The position numbers were made by a program, and so were the translations under genes. The notes beneath the pieces are model-generated. The model made no database searches, was not told the DNA's origin, and saw only the letters and a list, made by a program, of their open reading frames with translations. Below are positions 1 through 8,896 of a stretch of 64,000 nucleotides of DNA, one piece after another; position 1 is the stretch's first letter; each line of letters begins with the position of its first letter. The stretch is from positions 1 through 64,000 of the forward strand of contig CALJLN010000021.1 of assembly GCA_937982565.1 (NCBI GenBank), read 5' to 3'. This DNA is from UBA2421 sp002343075. GTDB taxonomy: Bacteria > Planctomycetota > Phycisphaerae > Tepidisphaerales > Tepidisphaeraceae.

Positions 1-373
1 CGCGTGGCCCGCCTCCCTGGCGGGCACCGAACATCGACTCGAACAGGTCGCCAAACTCAAAATCTTCAACGCTAACCCCGCCGCTTCCCCAGCTTTGATG
101 CGCATGAGGCTGGCCGCGCCCGCGCGGCTGGCCGGAAAATGGGTCGCCATGTGGCCCGGCATGGCCGAACTGGTCATACTTTCGGCGCTGATCCGGCTCG
201 GAAAGGACGTCGTACGCCTCCTGAATCTCCTTAAACTTTTCGGTGGCGGCACTGCTGTTCTTGTTTACGTCGGGGTGGTATTGCCGAACCAGCTTGCGAT
301 GCGCCTTCTTGATCTCGTCGTCGCTTGCGCCCTTCTTCACACCCAAAATCTCGTAATAGTCTCGTTTGGCCAT
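1..373 (-). CDS. dnaJ: DnaJ-type co-chaperone, N-terminal part (cut by window edge)
   Basis: Reading leftwards from an ATG at 373, the open frame gives a J domain starting MAKRDYYEILGVKKG, with the HPD tripeptide at residues 33-35 that stimulates the ATPase of DnaK. A short Gly/Pro/Arg/His-rich linker follows (residues about 75-105), then VEDFEFGDLFESMFG, which resembles the G/F region of DnaJ and CbpA proteins. The frame has no stop before base 1, so the C-terminal substrate-binding domains lie outside the window. It is therefore not possible to say whether this is a zinc-finger DnaJ or a CbpA-like type II protein. The gene is divergent from the coiled-coil gene at 512, with a 138-bp shared upstream region. 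Confidence 0.9.
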   Translation of the reverse strand, partial: MAKRDYYEILGVKKGASDDEIKKAHRKLVRQYHPDVNKNSSAATEKFKEIQEAYDVLSEPDQRRKYDQFGHAGPHGDPFSGQPRGRGQPHAHQSWGSGGVSVEDFEFGDLFESMFGARQGGGPR

Positions 374-511
374 CTGTTCGAGTTCCGTTCGCGCTCTTCT
401 CTATGGCTGACATTCTAGCCATTCCGTTCATTTATCGCACCCCGCTCAACCAAATCGGCTCCGACGGCCGATAACTTATCTAAGGCCCGGGTCTAAACTG
501 AAGGAATCGCG

Positions 512-1786
512 ATGTCGGCTAGCCAAAACGGCAACGAACAAATGTCTACGCTCGGTAAGATGGTGCTGCAGAAACTCGACGAACTGCGGCAGCTTGATAC
601 GAGAATCGACCAGCGCATCGAGCAGCTCAATCGTGCCGATTCGAGCCTGCGCGTGCTCTTTGATTCACTTCGAACTTCGGTTTTGCAAGCCCACCCGCTG
701 ATCGGCCAGATGAATGATCTAAGGCAGGGAAGTGCCGCTATGCTCGAGACGCTTGTGAACGAAGTTAAAGCGCGCGTCGCCGCCGACCCGGTCATGATTG
801 CTTCCCCAAGACCGGACGTTTCCCGGATCGAGAAGGTCGTCGCCGATGGCGTCGATCGGCTTGACGCGCGATCTCGTGAGATCGATGGCGAACTCGCCGC
901 AACGATCGAGACGGCCCATCACTCAATCAACGCCATCCTCGCAAACGTGCAACGGTCGGCGGGCGAGACGATGGCGGCTTTGCAGGCCCGGTTGGACGAA
1001 GTGCAATCGACCCTGGCCGAACTGGCGGCGAGGGGCGACCTGCTTTCGGAAAAATCATCTTTGGCGGAGACGCACCTTGATGACGCCATTGCGGCGTTCA
1101 GTGCCCAGGCTGACTCAACAATTGCAGCGGTCCGCCGGAGCGTGGCGCAGCAGGTCGAGCAGCTTTCGGCGCAGGCCAGGCTGGATGTTCGCCCGATCCT
1201 GTCGCAGGTTGATGAATCCAGGCGCGCAGCCGAAGCTCAACTCGCCACCGCGGTGGAAAGTGCGGAACAGACGCTGGAGCGCCGGGCCGATGAGCTCAAA
1301 CGCGGTGCCGAGCGAATGATCGAGCTTTGCGAACGGCAACTTGTTGATCGCATCGCCAACATTCGGCCGCGGACTCGTGCGGCCGTCGAGTCAATCGAAC
1401 ACGCCGCCAACCAGCGCCTGACTGCGGCGATGGACGAGATGCAGAAAGCTATCGATCGCGCCGAGGCACAATCGGTTGAGCGCCTCGACGCGCTGCGACC
1501 CCGCTTTGGCGAAATGATGATGCAACTGGAGCGGGACATACGCGAGCAATCCAAGCGAATGGAAGAAGATGCCATCGCCGGAGTGCACTGGCTCGAACAC
1601 CGCCTGCAGGCGCGCGTGGACGAAGTGTCGGCGAAGATTGACGGCGTGCTCCGGTGCGAACTTGATCATGTTGACCAGCAGCTCCAGTCTCAACCCCATC
1701 GGCCACGTCCGGCATCGCCCGTACAGGTGCGGGTAATGACGGACGAACTTCGCCAAAGAAATGGTGAATCAGCCTCGGCGGCGTAG
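512..1786 (+). CDS. Long coiled-coil protein, function unknown
   Basis: A 424-residue soluble protein with no signal peptide or membrane segment. It is almost wholly Ala/Glu/Gln/Arg/Leu-rich with heptad-like spacing of hydrophobic residues, which predicts extended coiled coil from about residue 15 to 390; the last 30 residues are Pro/Gln-rich and probably disordered. The start at 512 is supported by AAGGA seven bases upstream. I do not recognise a defined family; an SMC-like, chemoreceptor-like or structural role would be a guess from composition alone. It is divergent from the DnaJ-type gene and followed 51 bp later by the HigA-type gene. Confidence 0.7.
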   Translation: MSASQNGNEQMSTLGKMVLQKLDELRQLDTRIDQRIEQLNRADSSLRVLFDSLRTSVLQAHPLIGQMNDLRQGSAAMLETLVNEVKARVAADPVMIASPRPDVSRIEKVVADGVDRLDARSREIDGELAATIETAHHSINAILANVQRSAGETMAALQARLDEVQSTLAELAARGDLLSEKSSLAETHLDDAIAAFSAQADSTIAAVRRSVAQQVEQLSAQARLDVRPILSQVDESRRAAEAQLATAVESAEQTLERRADELKRGAERMIELCERQLVDRIANIRPRTRAAVESIEHAANQRLTAAMDEMQKAIDRAEAQSVERLDALRPRFGEMMMQLERDIREQSKRMEEDAIAGVHWLEHRLQARVDEVSAKIDGVLRCELDHVDQQLQSQPHRPRPASPVQVRVMTDELRQRNGESASAA

Positions 1787-1837
1787 GGTTGGCGCGGAGG
1801 CGATGCGGAAGAAGTTGAGATTACGGAGTATCATTAG

Positions 1838-2167
1838 GTGACGATGATCAAGACGGTGGTCACGACGACGATCAAACTGAGTGGTGATTTTCCTATTGCC
1901 GTGCATCCAGGCGGGATACTGAAAGAGTTTCTCGACGATCGGGGCGTCACGCAGTCCCAACTGGCACGACACCTGCAGACCGATGTTGCACGCATCAACG
2001 AGATCTGCAACCGCCGCCGAGGGGTGTCGGCAGCGATGGCAGTGCAGTTCGCCCGTGCGTTTGGAACTTCGGCCTCGCTTTGGGCCAACCTTCAGACCAA
2101 CTGGGAACTGAGCACAGTGAACACAAAGCGACTGCCGCGCATTGGTCGCATTCGTGTTTCCGCCTGA
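1838..2167 (+). CDS. higA: HigA-family antitoxin / XRE-type DNA-binding protein
   Basis: A 109-residue protein with the HigA signature: an N-terminal PIAVHPGGILKEFLDDRG segment leading into a helix-turn-helix (about residues 27-82, with TQSQLARHL and the recognition segment RINEICNRRRG). HigA proteins repress their own operon and neutralise the HigB mRNA interferase. The start is GTG at 1838 with GGAG upstream; an ATG two codons later at 1844 is equally possible. No HigB-like toxin (about 90 residues, RelE fold) is seen on either side: upstream is the coiled-coil gene and downstream hisF lies convergent. It is therefore an orphan antitoxin or a recruited regulator. Confidence 0.85.
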   Translation: MTMIKTVVTTTIKLSGDFPIAVHPGGILKEFLDDRGVTQSQLARHLQTDVARINEICNRRRGVSAAMAVQFARAFGTSASLWANLQTNWELSTVNTKRLPRIGRIRVSA

Positions 2168-2180
2168 CTCCGATTTGCCG

Positions 2181-2948
2181 TCACATTCGTACCGCGACCC
2201 CACGCCCAACCAGAAACGCCTTCACCTTCGGCACCGAATACTCGTCAAAATGAAAAATGCTCGCCGCCAGCGCGGCGTCGGCTTTGCCTGTGGTGAGAAC
2301 GTCGTACAGATGCTCGGGTTTGCCCGCACCGCCGCTGGCCACGACGGGGATTGTCACCGCCTCACTGACGGCGGCGGTCATCTCGATGTCGTAGCCGTTG
2401 CGCGTGCCGTCGGCGTTCATCACGTTCAGCACAATTTCGCCAGCGCCGAGTTCTGCGGCCTGTTTCACCCAATCCATCACCGCGAGGCCCGTTGCGGTGC
2501 GCCCGCCGTTGATGAATACTTCCCAGCGTTCGGTGCCGTTTTCGGTTACCCGGTTGGCATCGAGGCCCAGCACGGTGGCGCAGCGGCCGAATCGGCGGGA
2601 AATCTGTCCGATCAAGTCCGGATTTTTCACCGCGGCGGAGTTGAGGCTGACTTTTTCTGCGCCCGCCTGGATCAGCCGGGTGGCATCGTCAAGGGTGCGA
2701 ATACCGCCGCCGACCGTCAGGGGCATAAAAATCTGCTCGACAACCCGGCTCACCAGCGCCGCCATGATGTCGCGACCTTCGTGGCTGGCGGAAATATCGT
2801 AAAAGACCAATTCATCGGCACCTTCGGCGTCATATTTCCGCGCCTGCTCAACCGGATCCCCGGCGTCGATATGATCGAAGAATTTAACCCCCTTCACCAC
2901 CCGCCCGCGATCGACATCGAGGCAGGGGATGATGCGTTTTGTTAGCAT
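2181..2948 (-). CDS. hisF: Imidazole glycerol phosphate synthase, cyclase subunit HisF
   Basis: A 255-residue (beta/alpha)8 barrel, the usual HisF length. The two catalytic aspartates are present: Asp11 in IIPCLDVDRGRVVKG and Asp130 in VLGLDANRV. The phosphate-binding loops LTVGGGIRTLDD (about 77-88) and PVVASGGAGKPEHL in the C-terminal half are intact. HisF with HisH converts PRFAR and glutamine-derived ammonia to IGP and AICAR in histidine biosynthesis. The segment VLNVMNADGTRNGYD keeps the conserved DGT but differs from the common LTSMDRDGT just before it. No other his genes are adjacent; the gene follows tRNA-His on the same strand, which may be coincidence. Confidence 0.96.
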   Translation of the reverse strand: MLTKRIIPCLDVDRGRVVKGVKFFDHIDAGDPVEQARKYDAEGADELVFYDISASHEGRDIMAALVSRVVEQIFMPLTVGGGIRTLDDATRLIQAGAEKVSLNSAAVKNPDLIGQISRRFGRCATVLGLDANRVTENGTERWEVFINGGRTATGLAVMDWVKQAAELGAGEIVLNVMNADGTRNGYDIEMTAAVSEAVTIPVVASGGAGKPEHLYDVLTTGKADAALAASIFHFDEYSVPKVKAFLVGRGVAVRM

Positions 2949-2961
2949 CGTTGGAAAGGGA

Positions 2962-3036
2962 TGAAAGCTGAAGGCGGAAGGATAAAAAAACGAAAAAGGC
3001 GGGGTTTCATCCCGCTGCCTTCATCCTTCAGCCTTA
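2962..3036 (-). repeat. Imperfect inverted repeat between tRNA-His and hisF
   Basis: GCTGAAGGCGGAAGG at about 2967-2981 is matched by its near-complement CCTTCATCCTTCAGC at about 3018-3032. The arms are built from TGAAGG/CCTTCA units. It could terminate the tRNA-His transcript or form part of a processing hairpin ahead of hisF. It belongs to the group of short-unit spacer repeats seen elsewhere in the window. Confidence 0.5.
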
Positions 3037-3043
3037 AAAACAG

Positions 3044-3117
3044 GGTGACCAACGGGACTCGAACCCGCGACGTCCAGGACCACAACCTGGCGCTCTACCA
3101 ACTGAGCTATGGCCACC
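3044..3117 (-). tRNA. tRNA-His (anticodon GTG)
   Basis: Read on the minus strand, the cloverleaf has acceptor arm GTGGCCA/TGGTCAC, D arm, anticodon stem CCAGG/CCTGG around loop TTGTGGT (anticodon GTG), and a T arm GCGGG-TTCGAGT-CCCGT. An extra G precedes the acceptor stem at 3117 opposite the C discriminator at 3044, which is the hallmark identity element of tRNA-His. CCA is not encoded. Confidence 0.97.
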
Positions 3118-3129
3118 GTTGGGCGTGCT

Positions 3130-3158
3130 AATATGGCGAAAGTCCGTCGTTTCGTCAA
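3130..3158 (-). promoter_or_regulatory. Sigma70-like promoter of tRNA-His
   Basis: On the minus strand, TTGACG (3158-3153) and CATATT (3135-3130) are separated by exactly 17 bp, placing a start a few bases before the tRNA 5' end at 3117. Position and spacing fit; the -10 box is only four of six to consensus. Confidence 0.55.
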
Positions 3159-3343
3159 TCCGCCGCACCATTCCGCCATACGTTGCGAGAAGTTCGATTG
3201 TTTGACACAAATTATCCGTCGCAAGACGATTCAAACATGGTAGGATAGTCTCGCGGAGACACTTCTATCGTGAATTTTGCTTCCTGTGAACCCGCCGAAC
3301 GATGTCGGCGTATCAGAAACAGGGGCGTTGGCGAATCGAAAGC

Positions 3344-4615
3344 ATGAGTTCATCTGACAGCAACGCGCTTGGCATCAGCCAGAACCTCGATACCGAGGTG
3401 GGCAAGGTCGTCATCGACATGGGCCTGGCCACCAAGACCGAGATCGAGTTCTGCCGCGAGCAACAGAAGCAGGCTTCCGATCCCAATCAGCGATCGCTGG
3501 CCGATTTGCTGGTCGAGCACAGTTTTATCACCGTCAACCAGGCCAAACGCATCCGGGGCACGCTGGAAGAGCGCCGGCAGTCGCAGATTCCCGGCTACAC
3601 GCTGCTCGGCAAGCTTGGCAAAGGCGCGATGGCCACAGTCTACAAGGGCAAGCAGCTTTCGCTCGACCGCATCGTTGCCATCAAAGTGTTGCCGAAGAAG
3701 ATGAGCGACAATCAGGAGTTTGTCGACCGCTTCTACAAAGAAGGCAAGGCCGCGGCGCGACTGGGGCATAACAACATTGTGCAGGCGATCGACGTTGGCT
3801 CGACGGTGGATGGGTTTCACTACTTTGTGATGGAATATGTCGAGGGCAAAACCCTCTACGATTTCATGCAGCCGCCGCCGATCGGGGAGGGGCGGTCGTT
3901 CAGCGAAGAAGAAGCGCTGGACATCATGATTCAGATGGCCGAGGCTCTTGCTCACGCACACGAGCGCGGGCTGATCCACCGCGATGTTAAACCGAAAAAC
4001 ATCATTCTCACCTCCGACGGCATCGCCAAACTGACCGACCTGGGCCTGGCTCGCGATGTCGATGACAAGCGTGCCGCAGAGACCGAAGCCGGCAAGGCTT
4101 ATGGCACGCCGTACTACATCAGCCCCGAGCAGATTCGGGGCGAGGTGGATATCGATTTTCGCGCCGACATCTACAGCTTGGGGGCGACGTTTTATCACAT
4201 GGTCACCGGCCGGCCCCCGTTCGATGGCGAAACCCCTACCGCGGTGATGCATAAGCACCTGAAGCAGCAACTCGTCCCGCCGGACCATCTCAACACCGCG
4301 CTTTCAGCCGGCGTCGGTGAGATCATTGAGTTTGCGATGGCCAAGAACCGCGACGACCGCTACCACCAGACAACCGACATGCTCGACGACCTGAAGCTGG
4401 TGCGCGACGGCAATGCCCCCGACCACGCCCGGCAACAGGTCGATCTGGATTCGCTGGAAAAACTCGAAAAACATGCCAATACGGTGGATATCGACGCCGC
4501 GCCTCCGCAGCCGGACTTGTTTGGCAATCCGCTGGTGGTGGCACTGCTTGCAGTCTGCGGCGTGTCACTGCTGGTGAACATCCTGCTGCTCGTCAGGTGG
4601 CTGACGTCCGGCTAA
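3344..4615 (+). CDS. Membrane-anchored Ser/Thr protein kinase (PknB/Hanks type)
   Basis: The 423-residue product (an ATG 14 codons earlier at 3302 is also possible) has an N-terminal helical region of about 80 residues. This is followed by a kinase domain with the glycine loop GKLGKGAMATVYKG, the ATP-binding lysine in VAIKVL, the catalytic loop HRDVKPKNI, DLG in place of DFG for the metal-binding motif, and the APE-like SPEQIRG. After a Pro/Asp-rich linker, one hydrophobic segment near the C-terminus (PLVVALLAVCGVSLLVNILL) anchors it, so the kinase faces the cytoplasm and almost nothing is outside. Such kinases are numerous in Planctomycetota. No PASTA, WD40 or TPR domain is present, and no partner phosphatase is nearby. 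Confidence 0.93.
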   Translation: MSSSDSNALGISQNLDTEVGKVVIDMGLATKTEIEFCREQQKQASDPNQRSLADLLVEHSFITVNQAKRIRGTLEERRQSQIPGYTLLGKLGKGAMATVYKGKQLSLDRIVAIKVLPKKMSDNQEFVDRFYKEGKAAARLGHNNIVQAIDVGSTVDGFHYFVMEYVEGKTLYDFMQPPPIGEGRSFSEEEALDIMIQMAEALAHAHERGLIHRDVKPKNIILTSDGIAKLTDLGLARDVDDKRAAETEAGKAYGTPYYISPEQIRGEVDIDFRADIYSLGATFYHMVTGRPPFDGETPTAVMHKHLKQQLVPPDHLNTALSAGVGEIIEFAMAKNRDDRYHQTTDMLDDLKLVRDGNAPDHARQQVDLDSLEKLEKHANTVDIDAAPPQPDLFGNPLVVALLAVCGVSLLVNILLLVRWLTSG

Positions 4616-4625
4616 GCTCTCTGGC

Positions 4626-5504
4626 ATGGTTCATCGCATCGCATTCATCGGCACGGGCATCATGGGTCTGCCGATGGCCGGACACCTGCTCGGCAAGAAG
4701 TTCAGCCTGACAGTACATTCCCGAACGAGATCGAAATGCGCCGAATTAGAAGCCCGCGGCGCGGTCTGGGCCGAGTCGCCCGCCGCCGCGGCGCGCGAGG
4801 CGGATATCGTGTGCATCTGCGTGACCGATACGCCGGACGTCGAGAGCGTGATCGTGGGGGAAGACGGCATCATCCACTCGGCGCGGCCCGGAACGATCGT
4901 CATCGATCACAGTACGATTTCCCCGCTAGCAACCCAAAATTTAGCCACGCGGCTGGCCGCGATAAATGTCTCCCTCCTCGACGCGCCCTTGAGCGGCGGC
5001 GACGTTGGGGCGCGCAACGGTACCCTCAGCATCATGGTCGGCGGCGATGCCGATTCTTTGGAGCGGGCAATGCCCGTCCTGCAATCCTACGGCAAGACCA
5101 TCACCCACTGCGGCGGGCCGGGAACGGGGCAGTTTACCAAGCTCGTCAACCAGGTATTGATCTGCGGCGCGCTCGGCGGGGTGTGTGAGGCGCTTCACCT
5201 GGCTAAGCAGGCTGGGCTTGACCTGACAAAAACCATCGCCGCCACCACCGGCGGGGCCGCGGGAAGCTGGCAACTCGCCAACTTAGGCCCAAAAATCGCC
5301 GCGGGCGATTATGCGCCGGGTTTCATGATCGACCTGATCGTAAAAGACTTAAGACTCGTCGCCGAAGCCATGGCCGCCACCGGCGTAACACTCCCCATCG
5401 CCGCCGGGGTTACCGAGTTGTTCAAGCAAGCCCAGTCCACCGGCCACGGCCGCGATGGCACGCAGGCGCTGTTTCATGCCATCATAGAGGCTCATCGATC
5501 GTGA
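4626..5504 (+). CDS. 3-hydroxyisobutyrate dehydrogenase family reductase (GarR/MmsB-like)
   Basis: A 292-residue NAD(P)-dependent beta-hydroxyacid dehydrogenase, typical in length. The Rossmann motif GTGIMG is at 9-14, the substrate-binding signature DAPLSGGDVGARNGTL at about 119-134, and the catalytic lysine is Lys172 in GQFTKLVNQ. The C-terminal all-helical dimerisation half is complete. Family members act on 3-hydroxyisobutyrate, tartronate semialdehyde or succinic semialdehyde; the exact substrate cannot be read from sequence. It starts ten bases after the kinase stop, so the two may be co-transcribed, but a functional link is not evident. Confidence 0.9.
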   Translation: MVHRIAFIGTGIMGLPMAGHLLGKKFSLTVHSRTRSKCAELEARGAVWAESPAAAAREADIVCICVTDTPDVESVIVGEDGIIHSARPGTIVIDHSTISPLATQNLATRLAAINVSLLDAPLSGGDVGARNGTLSIMVGGDADSLERAMPVLQSYGKTITHCGGPGTGQFTKLVNQVLICGALGGVCEALHLAKQAGLDLTKTIAATTGGAAGSWQLANLGPKIAAGDYAPGFMIDLIVKDLRLVAEAMAATGVTLPIAAGVTELFKQAQSTGHGRDGTQALFHAIIEAHRS

Positions 5505-5569
5505 CGCAGATCGATCGCTATCCGATCACCTCGCCGCCGTTTTATTCCGCAAACTTTCCCAGATTTATC

Positions 5570-5597
5570 TTGACGCACACGTTACCCAGATTATCGT
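5570..5597 (+). promoter_or_regulatory. Possible sigma70-like promoter
   Basis: TTGACG at 5570-5575 and TATCGT at 5592-5597 are 16 bp apart, about 30 bp upstream of the ribosome binding site CGGAGG and the ATG at 5628. The match is moderate. Confidence 0.35.
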
Positions 5598-5627
5598 AAT
5601 AGTGCTTCAACCCACGGAGGCTTGCGA

Positions 5628-7969
5628 ATGCTTCGTAAAAAACCTGCTTCAAAGTTGGCAACACTCCTCGGCAACCTCGCCGGGAATTCTCGTGAACAAT
5701 CGGTCATGCGTCGGCGTTTACGTTCGAGACCGCTCAGAAGAACACGTTCACTTTCGATGCCGATGTCTCGGCGACGTTCAGTCAGGCAGACATTAACGTC
5801 AACAACCTCTCCAGCAGCACCGAGTCGGTGCTCAACCCCACCAATCTGTTGTTGAACAACCCCTCGGGCAACCAGTGGGAACTCACCTTCCCCGGCTACG
5901 AGTTTGGTGCCGTGCCCGACGGCAACTACGAAACGATCATCGAGAAACAGGGCGTAACCGGGCTAAATGACGATCACGTTTTGCCGTTCTTTTTCGTTAA
6001 CGGCGACTTCACGCACGACCGCTCGGTGAATCTGGATGATTTCACGGCACTGGCAGCCGGGTTCGGCATGCCGGGCACGTTTTCCAACGGCGACGGGTCG
6101 TATAACGGCAACGTGGATCTGGATGATTTCACGCTGATGAGTGCGAAGTTCGGGATGACGTTATCCCCACCGCCGACGGAACCCAACACGTTGTCCGTTG
6201 ACCCGGGCGCAGCGCCGAATTTGAATGCGGTTGTGAACCTCCATTGGGTCGCGCCTGCCGGCACGAGTACTCCGCCACGGCTGGGCTATCGCGTGTTTCG
6301 TTCGTTGGACGGCACCGATTTTGGCACAACGCATTATGCGCAAATCGACAACCCGAACGCGACGACGTTCACTGATACCAATGTGGTTGAAGGCACGAAG
6401 TACTGGTACCGCGTCCGCGCATTCAGCGCAGCGGGGAACTCGCATACGACGAATAAGCTCGACGCAATCACGACGCTGCGTGCACCGACGAATCTGTCGG
6501 TGACTCAGGTTGAAACAGCGCAGTTTCAACTGGAATGGACGAACAACTCGCAAGTCGATGAAACTGTCGCCATTCGTCGGAGCACCGATCCGGCGTTACC
6601 TCTCAATCAATGGGCGGTGGTGCAAACGGTGAGCGCAAGTCTTACACAGTTTACAGATACAATCCCCGAGTCAGGTGTGCGCTGGCTGTATTTTGTCGAA
6701 GCGTCGAATCCTGCTCAAACGTCGGCGCCATCGAATATTGTCAGCACTCCGCCGTCAGCACCCTCAGGAATCATCGCCGCATTTTCGCAGTCTCCCAACC
6801 GCATTGATGTTGACTGGGCAGACAATTCCGAGTCCGGCGTTTTGTACAATGTCTATCGCAGCACGGAACCGGACTTTGTACCTGATCCTGATACGAATCT
6901 TGTAGCGTCCGCGTTGTCATCCAGCATGTTCTCAGATCAAACGATTGCGATGAACACTGAATATCATTACCAAGTCACAGCCACCTTGCCGATATCTCAG
7001 TTTGGGCCCGAAACCCTTGGAGGCGAGTCTTTCGCGTCAGAGTCAGCCGAGGCTTTTTCATCAAATGCTGCGGCTCCGTTTTTGAATCCGATTGAGATAG
7101 TTGATAACGATTCAGTACAGCTTACTTGGAAGGATCGGGTGAATTCTGAATCCGCGTATCTCGTTCAGCAAGAGGTGAGCACGAATACTTTCGAGACAAT
7201 CGCCACGTTGCCTGTCGGTCGAACGCATTACTTTGTCGAGAATCTCAGTTCGGAAACCTTGTATCGTTTCCGTGTTGGCGCGGTTCTGGAAAGCACCACG
7301 GTCTTTAGCTCCGTTAATGAGGCTGAAACCGCGAGTGTTGAGGATCGACGCGAGCTGGTTATCGTTGTGTTGGGTCACCTGCAAACCCTGAATCGGCTTC
7401 CGCCAACAGTGAACCCCGAAAGCGCAGGCCTCTCCCAACTCGCTTTCAGACTTCGGAATGACGAGGGGTTTCGCGTACGGCGTGTCTCCGAATGGCACCG
7501 GGATCAGCCGAGTATCAACCACAACGGAACTGGTGAAGTTCTGGACTGTGCCTTGGATGAGTTGAGCGGCAACAACGGTATTCTTGATGTTGCTGTTATT
7601 GGATATAGTCATGGTGCTGACGTTGCCCGTCAGCTATCGCAGCACATCGCCCAAGCTCGAGGATTCACTGACCTTTGGCGCGTTCGGTACACAGCATATG
7701 TAGACGGGATTCAGCGCGGAGAGTTCGATCCTAATCCGTTTACAAGTCCTGTAACTCAGAAGCCTAACATCTCCCCCTCGCAAGACCATCAGCATCAAAA
7801 TTTCCATAACACCGCTTCTTGGAACCTCTTCACCAACGCGGTGCGAGGAGTGCCGGTTCCCAGTTCACTAAACGAGCCGATTGCAGTCGGACACAACACG
7901 ATAGATGACCAAGTTTCCAGCGTTCACGAGGAGATCATCAGGAAAGTCAACGAGCGATTCGGAATATGA
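5628..7969 (+). pseudogene. Secreted dockerin/FnIII/lipase-like protein with frameshifted 5' end
   Basis: From GTG 5828 the frame encodes 713 residues: a short beta-rich segment, two dockerin-like calcium-loop repeats (about 59-110, each with NLDDFT or DLDDFT), three to four fibronectin-III-like modules (about 120-500), and a C-terminal alpha/beta-hydrolase-like domain. That domain has GYSHG (Ser594), a following Asp626 in YVDGI and His689 in VGHNTIDDQ as a plausible triad. Coding clearly continues upstream in the same frame to about 5696 (reading SAFTFETAQKNTFTFDADVS), but a TGA at 5693 blocks it and no start codon lies between. The only well-placed start, ATG 5628 with CGGAGG, is in another frame. 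A frameshift, real or from sequencing, therefore lies at about 5650-5700. The C-terminal half is less GC-rich than its neighbours. Confidence 0.75.
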
Positions 7970-8844
7970 TTAGAATTTGCATCATCATCTTCGCGTTGCA
8001 CGGTCTCACATGCGCGCAGGGCACGGGGCAGATTGAACCTGATCCATCCGTCCAAGCGGCCCTCGGACGGTTGACGAACGCAAAGGTGAGCGCGGTCAGT
8101 TTCTACGAAGCCGTGTTGGAGCTTAAGACACTAAGGTTCAAACTGGGCGAGCGTCAGGTTTTTGAGCAGGCGTTGTATCACGATGCCGTGGTGGATCGAC
8201 GCGCTGAACCTAAAGCAATCGAACTCTTAGTTTGGCAACTATTCAAGTGTAACGATCGCATGGCTCGGATCATTGCAATGCGTCATTGGGATTCGCCGGA
8301 TGCGGACATTCGCAACCTCGCGCGGAAAGTTGTCTTAAAGCAGCACCGAGACACATTGTATCGAAGTGATTTTTTGGTTGGCAGCCTCTGGTCAGCGCGT
8401 AAAGATCCCCCCATGGAGCTAGTGGAGCATGTTACCGGTGGCGATCCCGGCGCGATCATTCAAAAATTCGCCGGGCGTTCTGATGAAGACGAACCGCCAG
8501 TGGATCCCGCACAGGCTCGGGCAGACTGGCTCGGCGAGCGGATTATTGACGACGCACATTGGCGATTGGAGCGCACATATGACTGTCCGGTGCACGTCGC
8601 CGCCGCAGTGCGCGAACTGGATCGATTCTCGCGATCACCACATTGGTGGGCTCGACTCTACACCGCGGAAATGCTCCGCCGGCACGAATCGTTTCGGCGG
8701 AAAGACATTGTCGAGCGCCTTCGCAAAGATGAAAATAAAATGGTGGCCGAATGGGTTGATCGACCGTACTACCACGGCATGATGCCCGAAGAATTCCAAG
8801 AGTGGAAAAAGTCGATGCCGGGCATGCCCGATCGGCCGAAATAG
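7966..8844 (+). CDS. Exported protein of unknown function
   Basis: A 292-residue protein with a signal peptide (hydrophobic ICIIIFALHGLTCA, cleavage near residue 18). The mature part is mostly helical, with regularly spaced helix pairs that resemble HEAT-like repeats (for example IELLVWQLFKCNDRMARIIAMRHW), and a Pro/Met/Lys-rich tail. Its ATG overlaps the stop of the preceding gene as ATGA, implying translational coupling with the lipase-like protein. It may assist or be modified by that protein, but no family was recognised. Confidence 0.75.
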   Translation: MIRICIIIFALHGLTCAQGTGQIEPDPSVQAALGRLTNAKVSAVSFYEAVLELKTLRFKLGERQVFEQALYHDAVVDRRAEPKAIELLVWQLFKCNDRMARIIAMRHWDSPDADIRNLARKVVLKQHRDTLYRSDFLVGSLWSARKDPPMELVEHVTGGDPGAIIQKFAGRSDEDEPPVDPAQARADWLGERIIDDAHWRLERTYDCPVHVAAAVRELDRFSRSPHWWARLYTAEMLRRHESFRRKDIVERLRKDENKMVAEWVDRPYYHGMMPEEFQEWKKSMPGMPDRPK

Positions 8845-8896
8845 CTAGGACGTTTAAAGCTCGCTTTCGATCACGCATGCCAGAGAGGATCTCGAT

